Both the position numbers and the translations under genes were made by a program. From assembly GCA_949358305.1 (NCBI GenBank), contig OX442320.1:7952259-8016258 (forward strand): DNA of 64,000 nt, in the 5' to 3' direction. The DNA comes from Strigamia acuminata (lineage: Eukaryota; Arthropoda; Chilopoda; Geophilomorpha; Linotaeniidae). Positions 26,262 to 37,096 of the stretch are shown piece by piece. Under the pieces are notes generated by a model, which was given only the letters and a program-made list of their open reading frames with translations, did no database searches and was not told the origin of the DNA. How positions within the stretch are numbered: the stretch's first letter is position 1; each line of letters starts with the position of its first letter.

Positions 26262-27699
26262 ATGAACGTGAAAAGTAGCAGTGGATACAAGAAGAAAAGT
26301 GGAAGCCTTGTTGCGGCAAGGCAATCCAAATCGCGGAAGGATCAAGCAGTTTACGAGACCGATCCCATTACCGAAGATGAATTACTTAGAAAAGAAGTTG
26401 TCTCACCCGACGATGTACTAAGATTACCAAAAATAAGCGAAAGTAAGTATCGATCGTCTTCATAAAATAAAATATACGAAAAATTTCTTTAACTGAGAAA
26501 TTCCTAGTGTTTTAAAGGTTTTGTTGTTTGTTGTTGTTGTTCTTGTTTGTTGACATTAATTTTCGAGCAAATTTTGCTCGTTTTTTGAAAAGATCGTAAA
26601 TTTGGAATTTTAATTTTTTGCGTATCGAGGGTAAAGAGGAAATGTAAATAATTGAGGTAATTTAAGAAAGGAGAAGTGGTCAAACTGGTTAAGTGTAGAA
26701 AAGGTCAATATGGTTGCCATGGTAAATTCTATGCAACAAATATGAGGGGAGTTTGTGGAAGTTGGTCATTAGGAGTTAGAATTACCAGAGGAAAAAATTG
26801 AATAACAAATTATTTTTTAACAAATTATTATGCAAAAATTATTTATTTATTTATTTATTTATTTTAATAAAAAAAAAAATTTTTTTACCAAAAATTATTT
26901 TAATTAATTAATTAATTTTTATTTATTTTTGAATAATATTTTCTAGACTATTTGTGTTCACCCGAGGCTAACATTTATGACATTGATTTCACCCGATTTA
27001 AAATTCGTGACATGGAATCCGCAACCGTGCTTTTCGAAATTGCGAAACCGCCAACTTTAGGTGAGAAAAAAAAATGAAATTTTTAACGGAAATCGATAAC
27101 GCGGGGGCATCTAATCGACCGATTAAACCATCATCATCATTACTATATTTATATATTTTTTTTGATGAAGAAGGTGACGAAATTGATGCGGAGCAAGAAG
27201 ATGTGGATCCAAATGCTGGCCGGTTCGTTCGATATCAATTTACGCCGCAATTTCTCAAGCTCAAAACAGTCGGAGCAACGTGAGCACGTCTGAATGACTT
27301 TTCCGTTGAAATTGTGTATTAATAAATGTAATTTTTATTTTTAGAGTGGAATTTACAGTTGGCAACAAACCTGTCAACAAATTTCGAATGATAGAACGCC
27401 ACTTTTTCAGGGATAAATTGCTCAAGAGTTTTGATTTCGAATTTGGCTTCTGCATTCCTAACAGCAAGAATACTTGTGAACATATATACGAATTCCCCAC
27501 TTTGCCGCCCGATCTTAGTAAAACACTCGATGAAATGCATCGCGTTTGTTCATAATGTGTTTTTTTGTTGATTTCAGTGCAAGATATGATTACCAGCCCG
27601 TTCGAGACAAGATCAGACAGTTTTTATTTCGTCGAGGATCGATTAATAATGCACAATAAAGCCGATTACGCTTATAACGGGGGAATGCAGCCGTTGTGA
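26262..27699 (+). CDS. UNC119: UNC119 lipid-binding chaperone (PDE6D-like fold)
   Basis: UNC119 binds the myristoylated N termini of proteins such as G-alpha subunits and ciliary cargo and is released by ARL2/ARL3. Five exons: 26262-26442, 26947-27060, about 27174-27279, 27345-27517 and 27578-27699, giving 231 residues plus stop in frame. Strongly conserved stretches are [79 protein letters not shown] and [18 protein letters not shown]. The N terminus is basic and variable, as in the family. The exon 3 acceptor could be three bases further left. The upstream ATG at 26088 is in frame and not excluded. Confidence 0.94.
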
Positions 27700-28661
27700 T
27701 GAAATTTATTTATTGTATTCGTTATTTAAAACACCGTCTTTGCCTGCTACCATTGCACATGTGGTAAATTTGGATTTTCAATCTCTTTGTATTGATGTAT
27801 TATTTGATACATTCACTCGTTTTAGTTGATGTTTTCTTCCACACATGATTTTTTGCTGTCTTCTAAATCTCACAACTCTAGGAAAATTAAATAATTGAAC
27901 AAACTTTTTTGTTATTCGATTGTTCACTACTTAAATAAATAGGAGAATTAGTTTATAGCAAACGGCAATTTGTTTAAAAGTTGGTTAATTTATTGTTATC
28001 AAAATGGCGCATATATATATACGTAAATGTGATGGTATTTATTTTTTTGTATTACGAAGCTGGGCTTGTTATTTTTGTTTCGTTTTGTTTCTATTAAAAT
28101 CGGTGCATTTAAAAAATAATTATTGGGTTCGGAAATAATGTTTATTATTGGTTAAAATTTAAAATCGAATGTTGAAATTTCTCATATCTGTGATTTTAGT
28201 GCAAAGGTTGCAGTCAATTGTATAAAATGAATTTATTAAACGATTAGTTATGAAATTGATCAAGTTAGTGGTGTCCAGTTTTAGATAAATGGATATAGGT
28301 ATCTTTAAAATAAGGTTTTCTTTTGTTTGTAAATTTACTTAAAAGATTTAAAAATAAAAAAAAAGGTTGCTATTGAAAATATATATATAAAACATTCCTC
28401 TCTTTGTTTCATTTGGAAACGGAATTGGTTTGAAAAATGTTGCAAATTTGTAAGAAAACTGTTTACATTTTTGAGTGATTTCAGGCGACTTGTTGCAGAA
28501 TACTAAAAGATCTTTTTGTTTTTTAATTTATGATCAAACACTGTGTAAATTCTACTCGGTACATTAAATGATTTAGCACCATATTTGTTATTCAATTTGC
28601 ATTTAATTAGGACACCATAAATAATAATAAATTCTTTTTGTCATTAATAATAATCTAAGTA
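27700..28661. other. Convergent 3' interval between UNC119 and NFATC2IP-like gene
   Basis: The stop codons of the two convergent genes lie 0.96 kb apart. The sequence is AT-rich with several AATAAA hexamers and short TA runs (about 28011-28022). No gene seen. Confidence 0.6.
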
Positions 28662-30066
28662 TCACGAACGAATTATAACGTCGATACAAAAGTCATCTTC
28701 AATGTCGTAATCGTCTGGAGTGCTGTCTTCGTCCAAGTCTTCACCGTCGAATTGTAAAGAAATTTTTGTCGCAGGTATTTGTCGATGTTCCGCATATTTT
28801 TCTATTAATATTGACATCGGATCAGTCTGAAAACAAACAAATTTATTATTATTAAATTATACAACTCGTGTAATTTGTATATTTTCAACCTTCCGCATCG
28901 TTAAATGTATTTTCTTCTTCATGTCTTTCGCTTGAAGTTTGAGATTAAGAAGATCGGGGTCGTTTTCCGGATCTTTGGCCGGTAAATCTGTACTCAATAA
29001 ACCGCAATCTAAAATTTTCAAAATTAATTATTTGATAGAACAGTAGCAATTTTCGTTATGTTTTTACCTATGATGTCGGATACCGTAATACCGAGCGAAC
29101 TAAGAGTGTCACTGGGCTGTATGACTTCGTCATTAAACGTCAGTATTAATTTACCAACCGATTGATCGAGCATTTTTGCTACCATTGCCGTTATTGCATG
29201 AAACGATTGATTCTAATAGAATAAAAAACTTATGAATATTTAATACTCAAAACATTACTCATTGACAAACCTTTTTCACTGAAATCTTCTGAATTTTCCG
29301 CTTCCAACGTAATTTTAAATAAATTTCCCTATTTGTGTCGACCGACAAACAAGCGCCGGCTTCATCTATGGAAGATTCTTTATTCGATGCTAACTGTTCC
29401 TCCATTAATTCGAATTTAAATTTGACTTCTGCCGATTGTAATTTCCTTGAAAAAAAATGCTTAAAGAGGAAATTATAATTATTTTATAGTTAATTAGACT
29501 CACTCGAGCAATTTCTGACATTTCTTTTGCGGTTTAACCAGGATTTCTCCTGGGCAGAATTGAGGTGGTGACAAAGGCGCTTGGATTTCGTCGTCTGAAG
29601 TTGACTTGTCATTGTTTTCGGGCGAAGGCATGTCATATTCGATGTCGTCTACATGATTATCGGAACAAACAAATTTACAATTGTATCGAAATGCAGCAGC
29701 TGAAAAAATCAAAACATTGCACAATTAACCGGGCAATTCTTTGCGTAATGCAAATATACCCGCGGTTTTTAATTGTTTTTTTTCTTCACGAAAACTTTCT
29801 ATTCTTGACGTGTAGATAGGTACAGCGATGTCTTTATTGGCTTCACGAGTTTTCAGAGTTGATTGCAAAGCAATTCCTCGTTTTGTTCGCTTTTTCTCGA
29901 CTTTCGGGGCTACTAAGGCGAGTGGAGACACGTTATCACGTAAATTCGGCTGCTGCTGTGAATAAATGTAAATAATTAGTGACGATGATAGATTTTGAAA
30001 TTAATTTATTACCTTAATCATATTCTCGGGAATTATCAAAATTGTCTCTTTATTATCAACCTCCAT
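28662..30066 (-). CDS. NFATC2IP: NFATC2IP / NIP45-like protein with tandem SUMO-like domains (Rad60-Esc2-NIP45 family)
   Basis: The C-terminal half carries two ubiquitin-fold SUMO-like domains. SLD1 is marked by YLKLRWKRKIQKISVKK and by SLGITVSDIIDCGLLS. SLD2 ends ISLQFDGEDLDEDSTPDDYD, then a short acidic stretch and IDVIIRS before the stop at 28662-28664. In the known family the second SLD binds the SUMO E2 Ubc9 and helps control poly-SUMO chains and genome stability. The N-terminal half is basic then acidic and low in conservation, with REKKQLKTAGIFALRKELPG near 29730. The ATG at 30066 begins MEVDNKETILIIPENMIK. Seven exons or so are needed. Orthology rests mainly on the SLD1 core and the paired-SLD layout; it could be named rad60 or esc2 instead. 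Confidence 0.82.
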
Positions 30067-30443
30067 TGTGTATATGATTTTATGTTCCCGCTTACGGAAG
30101 TGTTTATATTTGTTATCAAGTTGGATTGATGTGCGCATTGTTCCTCCGGATTGGTTCGTGTTGCCAGAGCTTTTCAACCTGTTTTTATTTATTATATTGT
30201 TATTTAAAATATAAATTTGTATTAATAAATAATTGTAATATAATTATTACATTTATAAATCAATTTATAAATACTTTAAAACTTTTACGTTTTATCACTA
30301 GAGTGCTATCGAGTAAAACGTCACTATCATGGCGCATGACAAATTTTTTTTTTCCGGGAAGGCGTATAGTGTGTGCGGCTGCACGAATTGCCAACTTAAC
30401 AGCCTTAAATGATTAATTATCTCGCGTAGAGAAACTTATCAAA
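30067..30443. promoter_or_regulatory. Divergent promoter region of NFATC2IP-like and ANKFY1
   Basis: The start codons lie 0.38 kb apart on opposite strands. The sequence is AT-rich apart from a short GC-richer patch near 30350-30380. No specific motif was recognised. Confidence 0.45.
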
Positions 30444-33400
30444 ATGACTGGTCAGTACTTTTCTTTAAACTAACTTGACAATTTCGGAGTATTTATTTTT
30501 TAATGTATTTTTAAAAAATTCAATTTCCAATAGCCGAAGCCGCCAAACTGCAGAAACACCTCAATCTTCTGCGCGAACAATATGTCAATCTGCAAAAGAA
30601 ATACTACGAGTTAGAGAAGAACTACAACACGCTTTCAGCAAGCAAAGGGAGTTATTCCGATAATTCTTTCGTCAGTCGATTGCTTAATTTCGTAGCTGAT
30701 CTTTTTGATAAAGATTTATATAGGTAAAAAAGTGAAAAATAAAAAAATAAATATTAAAAAAATAATAATAATTTGCTTGTTCGATGCTCACCGGATATGT
30801 TTCTCTTTCTCTTAAGTGACATGACTGTACAGCTGGATGGCTGCCAGCTTCGAGCACATCGTTTTGTATTAGCTGCTCGAAGTGACATGTGGGGAGTTTC
30901 CAGACTGGCAGATGTTGATCATTTGGATTTTACGGGTAGAAAACGTGTGATTCCTCCCTTTGAAAAATGATTTTGGTCTAATTGATTCGTAACATGTGTA
31001 TAGTTTCGCAATTTATAAGTATTTATTTAATGTTTTCCTATTTTTGCAGACATTCCATACAAAGTTGGTTCTGTGATGTTAAAGTGGGTTTACACGGATC
31101 AAGTGGAGTTCAGGGAAGGCGATTCCTTTATTTTGGAGCTCATGACAGCTGCGAATCGTTACAAATTGACTGCTTTGATTGAAAGGTGAAATTTGAACAA
31201 AAAAATGTATAATCTCCTTAATATTTATTTGTTTTTATTAGATGTGAACAAGCATTGGTCGCGTCGGTTAACGTCAGTAATTGTATCAAATTTTACACGA
31301 CTGCTGACGAAATTGGTGCGGAGGTTTTGAAAAATCATTGCTCGGAAATGATCGCTAATCATTGGGTAGGAATTTGTGATTTTGAAATGGAATTTGATCT
31401 GATTTTTGTTCGTGTTTTCAGGACGATTTCAGCAGCGAAGATTTTGCTCACATGCCTGCTCCGCTCTTGTACAAAATGTTCAAAACGAAAACGGAATTTC
31501 CGCTTCATTTTGCCATTCGAATGAAACGCGAAGACGTCGTGTTTTTGTATTTGGTCGAATACACTTCGCAGCTGAAAGGGAAACTAGACGAAGTGGACAA
31601 TAGAGATGATTTGCCGTTGGATTTAGCGTTGATGAGCAACCAAACGTCTATTGCCGAAACGTTACTCGAGCATCGAGCCGACGTGAACGCGCGAGACAAA
31701 CGAGGACGAACGTTACTGCATAAAGCGATTTTCAGAGGTCAATTCAGCCAATTTAGTCGCTTCTATTCAGTTATTTACTTAAAATCTTTACAGGTGATGA
31801 GTCGGCAGCCATTTTTCTTATCGATCACAATGCGTCCGTGAGTGAGGTGACTCCCGTGAGTCTTGAAACGGGTTTGCACTGTTTAGCGAGTTGTAACAAC
31901 GATAAAACGTTGACGAATGTCGCTAAATTAATGCTGGAACACGGTGCCGATCCGAATTTACAAGATTCCGACAATTGGTAACGATTTGTTTGGCTTTAGT
32001 TGATTTGATTTGATTTATTTCGTGAATTTTCGCAGCACCGTTCTTCATCGCTGCATCGCGGCGAATAATAAACGTGTCTTCCAACTTGTGCTCAATTTCA
32101 AACCTCTTGACTTAGAAAAACGAAATTCCGAAGATGAAACGGTTTTGTGGGCTGCTCTTCAAGCCGACAGTTTTTCGAGCGATGCGGACAGTTTTGCGTC
32201 GCAGCTCGTGTCACGTGGGAGTGACGTGAATGCCGTAAACAATGAAACTAGCGACAGTTTACTGCAGTGGGCAGCCAAAGTGAAAAACGAAAAAGCCGCC
32301 ATTTTTTTAGTCAACAGTGGCGCCAGTCCGAATTACACGAATAAAAAAGTTGGCAATTCAAAGCGGAATTTAATTCGTTGATTGAAAAATTAAATTTTTT
32401 TTAATTTCTAGGGAGAAACGCCGTTACATACCGCGTGCGAATACGGACTGGCGCGACTCGCCGAGTCGCTACTTCGAGCGGGAGCCAATCCAAATCTACA
32501 GACCTTCACGCCGAACTCTTCGCATTTCATCAAAGACGAAGACGAAGACGAAATTCCTTCGGTTTATAAACAAACTCCTTTGCATTTATCCATAATAAAC
32601 AAACACGAGCACGTGATACGTGTTATTCTCGAACATAAAGGTTTAAATTCGACGATTATTAATTTTACTGTTAATTAAATTTGTCATTTTTTAGCGTATT
32701 CGCAACGAACGGACGACAACAAATTAATTGTACCCAACTTCAACGTGAAAAATTCACGCGATCAAACAGCTTTGGCATTTGCTTTGCTCGTGGGTTTGCA
32801 TCAAGTGGCTCAACAACTCCTCGCTTGTGGAGCCGATATTAACATCGTCGATGCCGATGGACTCAGTTTACTTCATCGTGCAATTTTAGATCAGGATATG
32901 AAGGGTGCCGTGTTTTTATTGGATAACGGCGCCGATCCATCATTGAGGTAATGTATAATTTAATTTAATTCGCTTTAAATGACTTAAATTATTATTTTTT
33001 CAGGACTAAAGACAGGGAGACTCCGCTACAATTAGCTATCAAGCGCCATCTTCCACGCGTCGTCGAGCTGCTGTGCGCAAAGTCCGTCGACATGAGCGTC
33101 GTTGACGAGAACAACAACTGTCCGTTATGGGTTGCGCTGGAAACGGGTCAGGAAGAAATCGCGTCCATTTTGGTCAAATATAAATGCGACCCGGATTTTT
33201 GGAGCGAGGGACCCGACGGCTGTTACCAAACGCTGCTCCATCGTTCGATAGACGAAAACAACGAAGCCGTCGCGTGTTTTCTTGTCAGAAGCAATTGCGA
33301 CGTGGACACTCCGCGGCGTCCCGGACCCGACGGTCGAGGGGGCGACGAGGCGAAGGACCTCCAAACGCCGTTGCACCTCGCGAGTGCTTGGGGACTTGAT

Positions 33401-34925
33401 ACTGTCGTGCAGACGTTGTTAGAACACAACGCTAATGTTAATACGAAGGTTTGGGAATCGATTTGATTGTTTTTTGAAAAGGTTTTTGAAGTTTTTTGTG
33501 CGTAGGATATTGATGGATTAACGCCGATCCACGTCGCCATTACGAATCAACATCCTACGATAATCGCGCTGCTTTTATCGCATCCGAGTTTGGATTTGTC
33601 GCTGCGAGATAAACAAGGATTGTCGCCGTTTGCTCTTGCTATGGTAACCAAGAATAATAAGGCTGCACAAGCGATTTTGGACCGGGAACCGACCGCTGCC
33701 GAACAAGTGATTTAGTTTGTTTTGGTTTGGAATTGGTTTGTTTTGATTTTTGTTTGTTTTTAGTTTGACAACAAAGGTCGCAATTTTCTTCATTTGGCCA
33801 TACAGAAGTGCGACATTGAGAGTGTTTTATTCATTATCAGCATCAATGCGAATATTCATTCAAGGGTTCGAGATTCTTCTCAATTGGCGCCTATACATTT
33901 AGCTGTTCATGCTGGAAATGAAATTATTCTTCGGAATTTGGTATAGAAATTGTGTGGTTTATTAGATTTGGTTGTTTTATTTTATTTTTTTAATTGCAGA
34001 TTCTTGCCGGGGCTGACGTGAATGAGTTAACGCCTCAGAAACAAACATCGTTGCATCTTGCAGCTGAAAATGACCATTCAACACTCTGTATGATTTTGAT
34101 TGAGAATGGAGTCGATTACAATAAAACCGACGATAACCTTAATAATGGTAAATTTTGGGATTGAAGAAATTTTATATCGCATTATTTTGCTTTTTTTAAA
34201 TTTAATTTTTAGCTCTGCACGTGGCTGTGCAAAAAGGAAATTTGGCGAGTGTGCGAGTTTTATTGACCGAATCGCAGATCAACGCCGAATGCGTGAATTT
34301 GAGGGGACAGAATCCTTTTCACGTGTTGTGTCAATACGGGCGCGAAAATGCAGCCGCAATTTTCGAGCTTTTCGTAGAGTGTATGCCCGAATATCCGATA
34401 AATAAGCCGGATGTCGAGGGAAGTACGGGACTGCTGTTGGCGTACATCAACGGGAATGGTTCGCTTTGTAGAGTAGTCGTGAAGGCGGGCGCTTGTCTAG
34501 GCGTCATGAACAAACACGGGGTGTCGATATTTAATTATCAAGTGGCGACGAAGAAATTACTCTGTGCTTTGTTAGGTATTTATTTTATTTGGGGGTTTAG
34601 GGTTAAATTGTGACATTTGTTGCGTTTTTGTTATAGATTTTTTGTCGCAAGAGCCGCTGTGGGGTGAAGGGGACTTGTGCAACGAATGTTGCGCTAAGTT
34701 TGGAATAACAACGAGAAAACATCATTGGTTCGTTGGTTTGATTTAATTCGTTTATTTATGGGGATTTATTTGTTTGTTTGTATTTTTTTTAGTCGTCATT
34801 GTGGGCGGTTGCTGTGTTCACGTTGTTCGGATAAGGAAATGCCAATTATTAAGTACAATTTAAATAAACCGGTTCGAGTGTGCGAGATTTGTTTCGATGT
34901 TCTTACGTTGGGGACGTTGTCGTGA
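30444..34925 (+). CDS. ANKFY1: Rabankyrin-5 (ankyrin repeat and FYVE domain protein 1)
   Basis: This is a Rab5 effector on early endosomes that acts in endocytosis and macropinocytosis. The short first exon (ATGACTG, 30444-30450) joins a coiled N terminus (AEAAKLQKHLNLLREQYVNL). A BTB/POZ domain follows (YSDMTVQLDGCQLRAHRFVL, then VGSVMLKWVYTDQVEFREGD) and a BACK-like region. Some twenty ankyrin repeats run from about 31.5 to 34.6 kb, for example GETPLHTACEYGLARLAESL and TPLHLASAWGLDTVVQTLLE. The protein ends in a FYVE finger with the PI3P-binding signature RKHHCRHCGRLLCSRC, then VRVCEICFDVLTLGTLS and the stop at 34923-34925. At about 1,170 residues the length matches the human protein. All domains are present, with nothing broken. 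More than fifteen small introns interrupt it. Confidence 0.95.
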
Positions 34926-35385
34926 AATGAATGAATATACCAAATATTTAGATTAATTCGTTTTGTTTGAGATTTTGGAGAGGGAAAAAAAATTATGTTC
35001 TGTATTGATTAAACCAAATCGAAGCTTCCATTTTTGGGTAATTTAATAGATTTTTCTATAACAGTGATTTTTCTACCTAAGAGAAAAGAATTTTGTAACA
35101 AGAATCTAATAAACAACGAATATTTTAATTCACAATTCGCTTAAATATCATTTGGCGCCACTTTACGACCAATCGCCGAACTTTTTTGTATAATACTGCG
35201 TGATTGGGTAAAAAAAAAGCGGGAAACTTCAGGTTTTTAAAACCGGAAGTACTTACTTCGGCGCCGACGTAGCCTTCGTGGATCAGCGAGAGAGATTTGG
35301 ATTTGGGTAACGAACAACCGTAAAAGGTTTCCAGGAATGATTTGTAATGAATTGGTTTAACAGGTTGAAATATCTTCCAGTTGAA
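34926..35385. other. ANKFY1 3' region and upstream region of the next gene
   Basis: These 460 bases hold the ANKFY1 3' UTR (AATAAA-like near 35108) and then the promoter and 5' UTR of the zinc-finger gene at 35386. I see no other gene. Confidence 0.5.
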
Positions 35386-36746
35386 ATGGGAAACACGGTT
35401 CGAAAAACGTGTGGAATGGCAATGAATGATGTGAAATTAACGGAAATTAACAGTGGTGCAAACACATACGGTATAAAAATATTATTTACACTTACAGCTA
35501 ATATTATTTACGCCTAAAAGATTATTAATTTTATTTAACCACAGAATTAAAGCAGGTGAAAATTCACCATGAAGATAAGGTTGTAAATGAAAGAGTGAAT
35601 GGAGAAATGTGCGAGTTTAAATGTTACACGTGTGGATTTATTTTAAAAGACGAAAGTCTTTACTTGTGCGACCGCTGCGGGTTTAGGAGCAAAACATTCA
35701 GCGAGTGCATCAATCATCATCGTCTGCATCACGAATTGGAAAACGGTTTTCTTTGCTCGTACTGTGGATTTACCACGTCGGATTTCCCCTTTGCAGAAGA
35801 ACACATCAAGAATCACCACCGTAAACGAAAACGTCAAGAGCTGGACGTGTCCAACATCCCGAAACGGTCAAAACAACAAGAAAGTTTCGCAAAAGAAATG
35901 CAAACGCAGACGGAAGAAGCTCAAACCGAGAAGAAAGTCGACACGAAACAGGCGGAGAGCCAAACTGATGAAAAACAAGTCGAATCACGTCACATTCAAA
36001 CTGAAACGAAGAAAGAAATGGTCACAATTGACGCGGGCACCCAAACTGACGAAAAACAAACAGTAACTCGTGCCATTCAAACCGATCAACACGATATTTC
36101 AGTCCCCATGGGACGAAGTTACCTCTCGGAAGACTATTTGAGACCTCAAACTCACACTGAAGTTTCCACCAACGATTTAACGAACATAAAGAATTTCTCC
36201 GATTCGGTTTCCTCCGCTTTCACGAGGTTCTTATTGCAACAACCGAGTTGGATGCAATCATTCCAGGCCAACCCTAATCTCTCCAGCTCGCTCACAAGCA
36301 GAAAATCTTCCACTCCGCTAAATACTTGTACCAAACAGGAGAGTTTAGCTGCGAATTTCAATATGACGTCAATCCTACCGGACGTTGAGCTTTCTCGATT
36401 GCAAATGGATGATGCGGTGGGGAATGTACCACAGTTGTCCGTTGCGCGTGGTGGTAGAGCACGCGGGCGTCCACGTGGAGGACGTGCTCGGGGTCGTGGA
36501 CGTGGGAGTGCGGTTGGAAAATCTAAGAGAGTTTCGGATGACGAATTTGTGATTGTGCCGCCGAAACGTAAACGCACTTCGACCGCGAAGGCGACTCGGA
36601 ATTTGAATTTAGACACTACGGATGAAGATGAAGAAGTGCCGTCGTTTTCGTCGCAACCCGTGGCGCCGAAGAATAAGTTTGGGTTGTCGAATTTGGACGA
36701 TTCCGACTCCGATTCGTTACCGGAAGTTCACTTTTTATCGCAGTAA
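35386..36746 (+). CDS. C2H2 zinc-finger protein with TQT-type motif cluster and Gly/Arg-rich basic region
   Basis: I do not recognise an orthologue. Two exons, 35386-35470 and 35545-36746, give 428 residues plus stop in frame. Two C2H2 fingers are visible at about residues 70-91 (CDRCGF...HHRLHH) and 99-120 (CSYCGF...HIKNHH), preceded by a lone CxxC. A basic stretch (HHRKRKRQE) follows. Residues about 142-210 carry repeated glutamine-threonine motifs (MQTQTEE, AQTE, SQTDE, HIQTE, GTQTDE, AIQTD). Near residue 325 there is a glycine/arginine block, GGRARGRPRGGRARGRGRG, like an AT-hook/RGG region, and the tail is acidic and serine-rich. It is probably a nuclear DNA- or RNA-binding protein. The QT cluster resembles LC8 dynein light chain sites, as in the zinc-finger factor ASCIZ/ATMIN, but the fingers are not clearly of that family. 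The next gene is also a zinc-finger gene, tail to tail. Confidence 0.8.
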
Positions 36747-37096
36747 CATTTTTTTTAATTGATTTTTATCGTGTAAAATATTTCTGTCAATCAAATAAAA
36801 AGTCATTTATGTAAATTCTTCTTTTTATTACAAATTTATATTAAAATTTTGTAAAGATCAACGGTTTTACTGTCCACGCGATATAAAATTTACAAAAATG
36901 AAAGAATACTTTTTTTGTCTTGGCCTTTTATACAGAAAAAGAAAAGAAAAAACAAACCATAAATGTCATTTTAAACAAATCTCAATGTGTTCTGAGACAT
37001 TTAAAATCCGAGCCGTGCACAAACGACAAATTTCAACCAAAATCAAGACAGTAATTTATTGGAATTCCTCAATCTCTCTTTGTACTTATTAAAATT
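36747..37096. other. Convergent 3' interval between two zinc-finger genes
   Basis: Only 350 bases separate the two stop codons. An AATAAA lies at about 36796-36801 for the left gene. An open frame on the plus strand from 36898 is short and without resemblance to anything I know. Confidence 0.55.
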
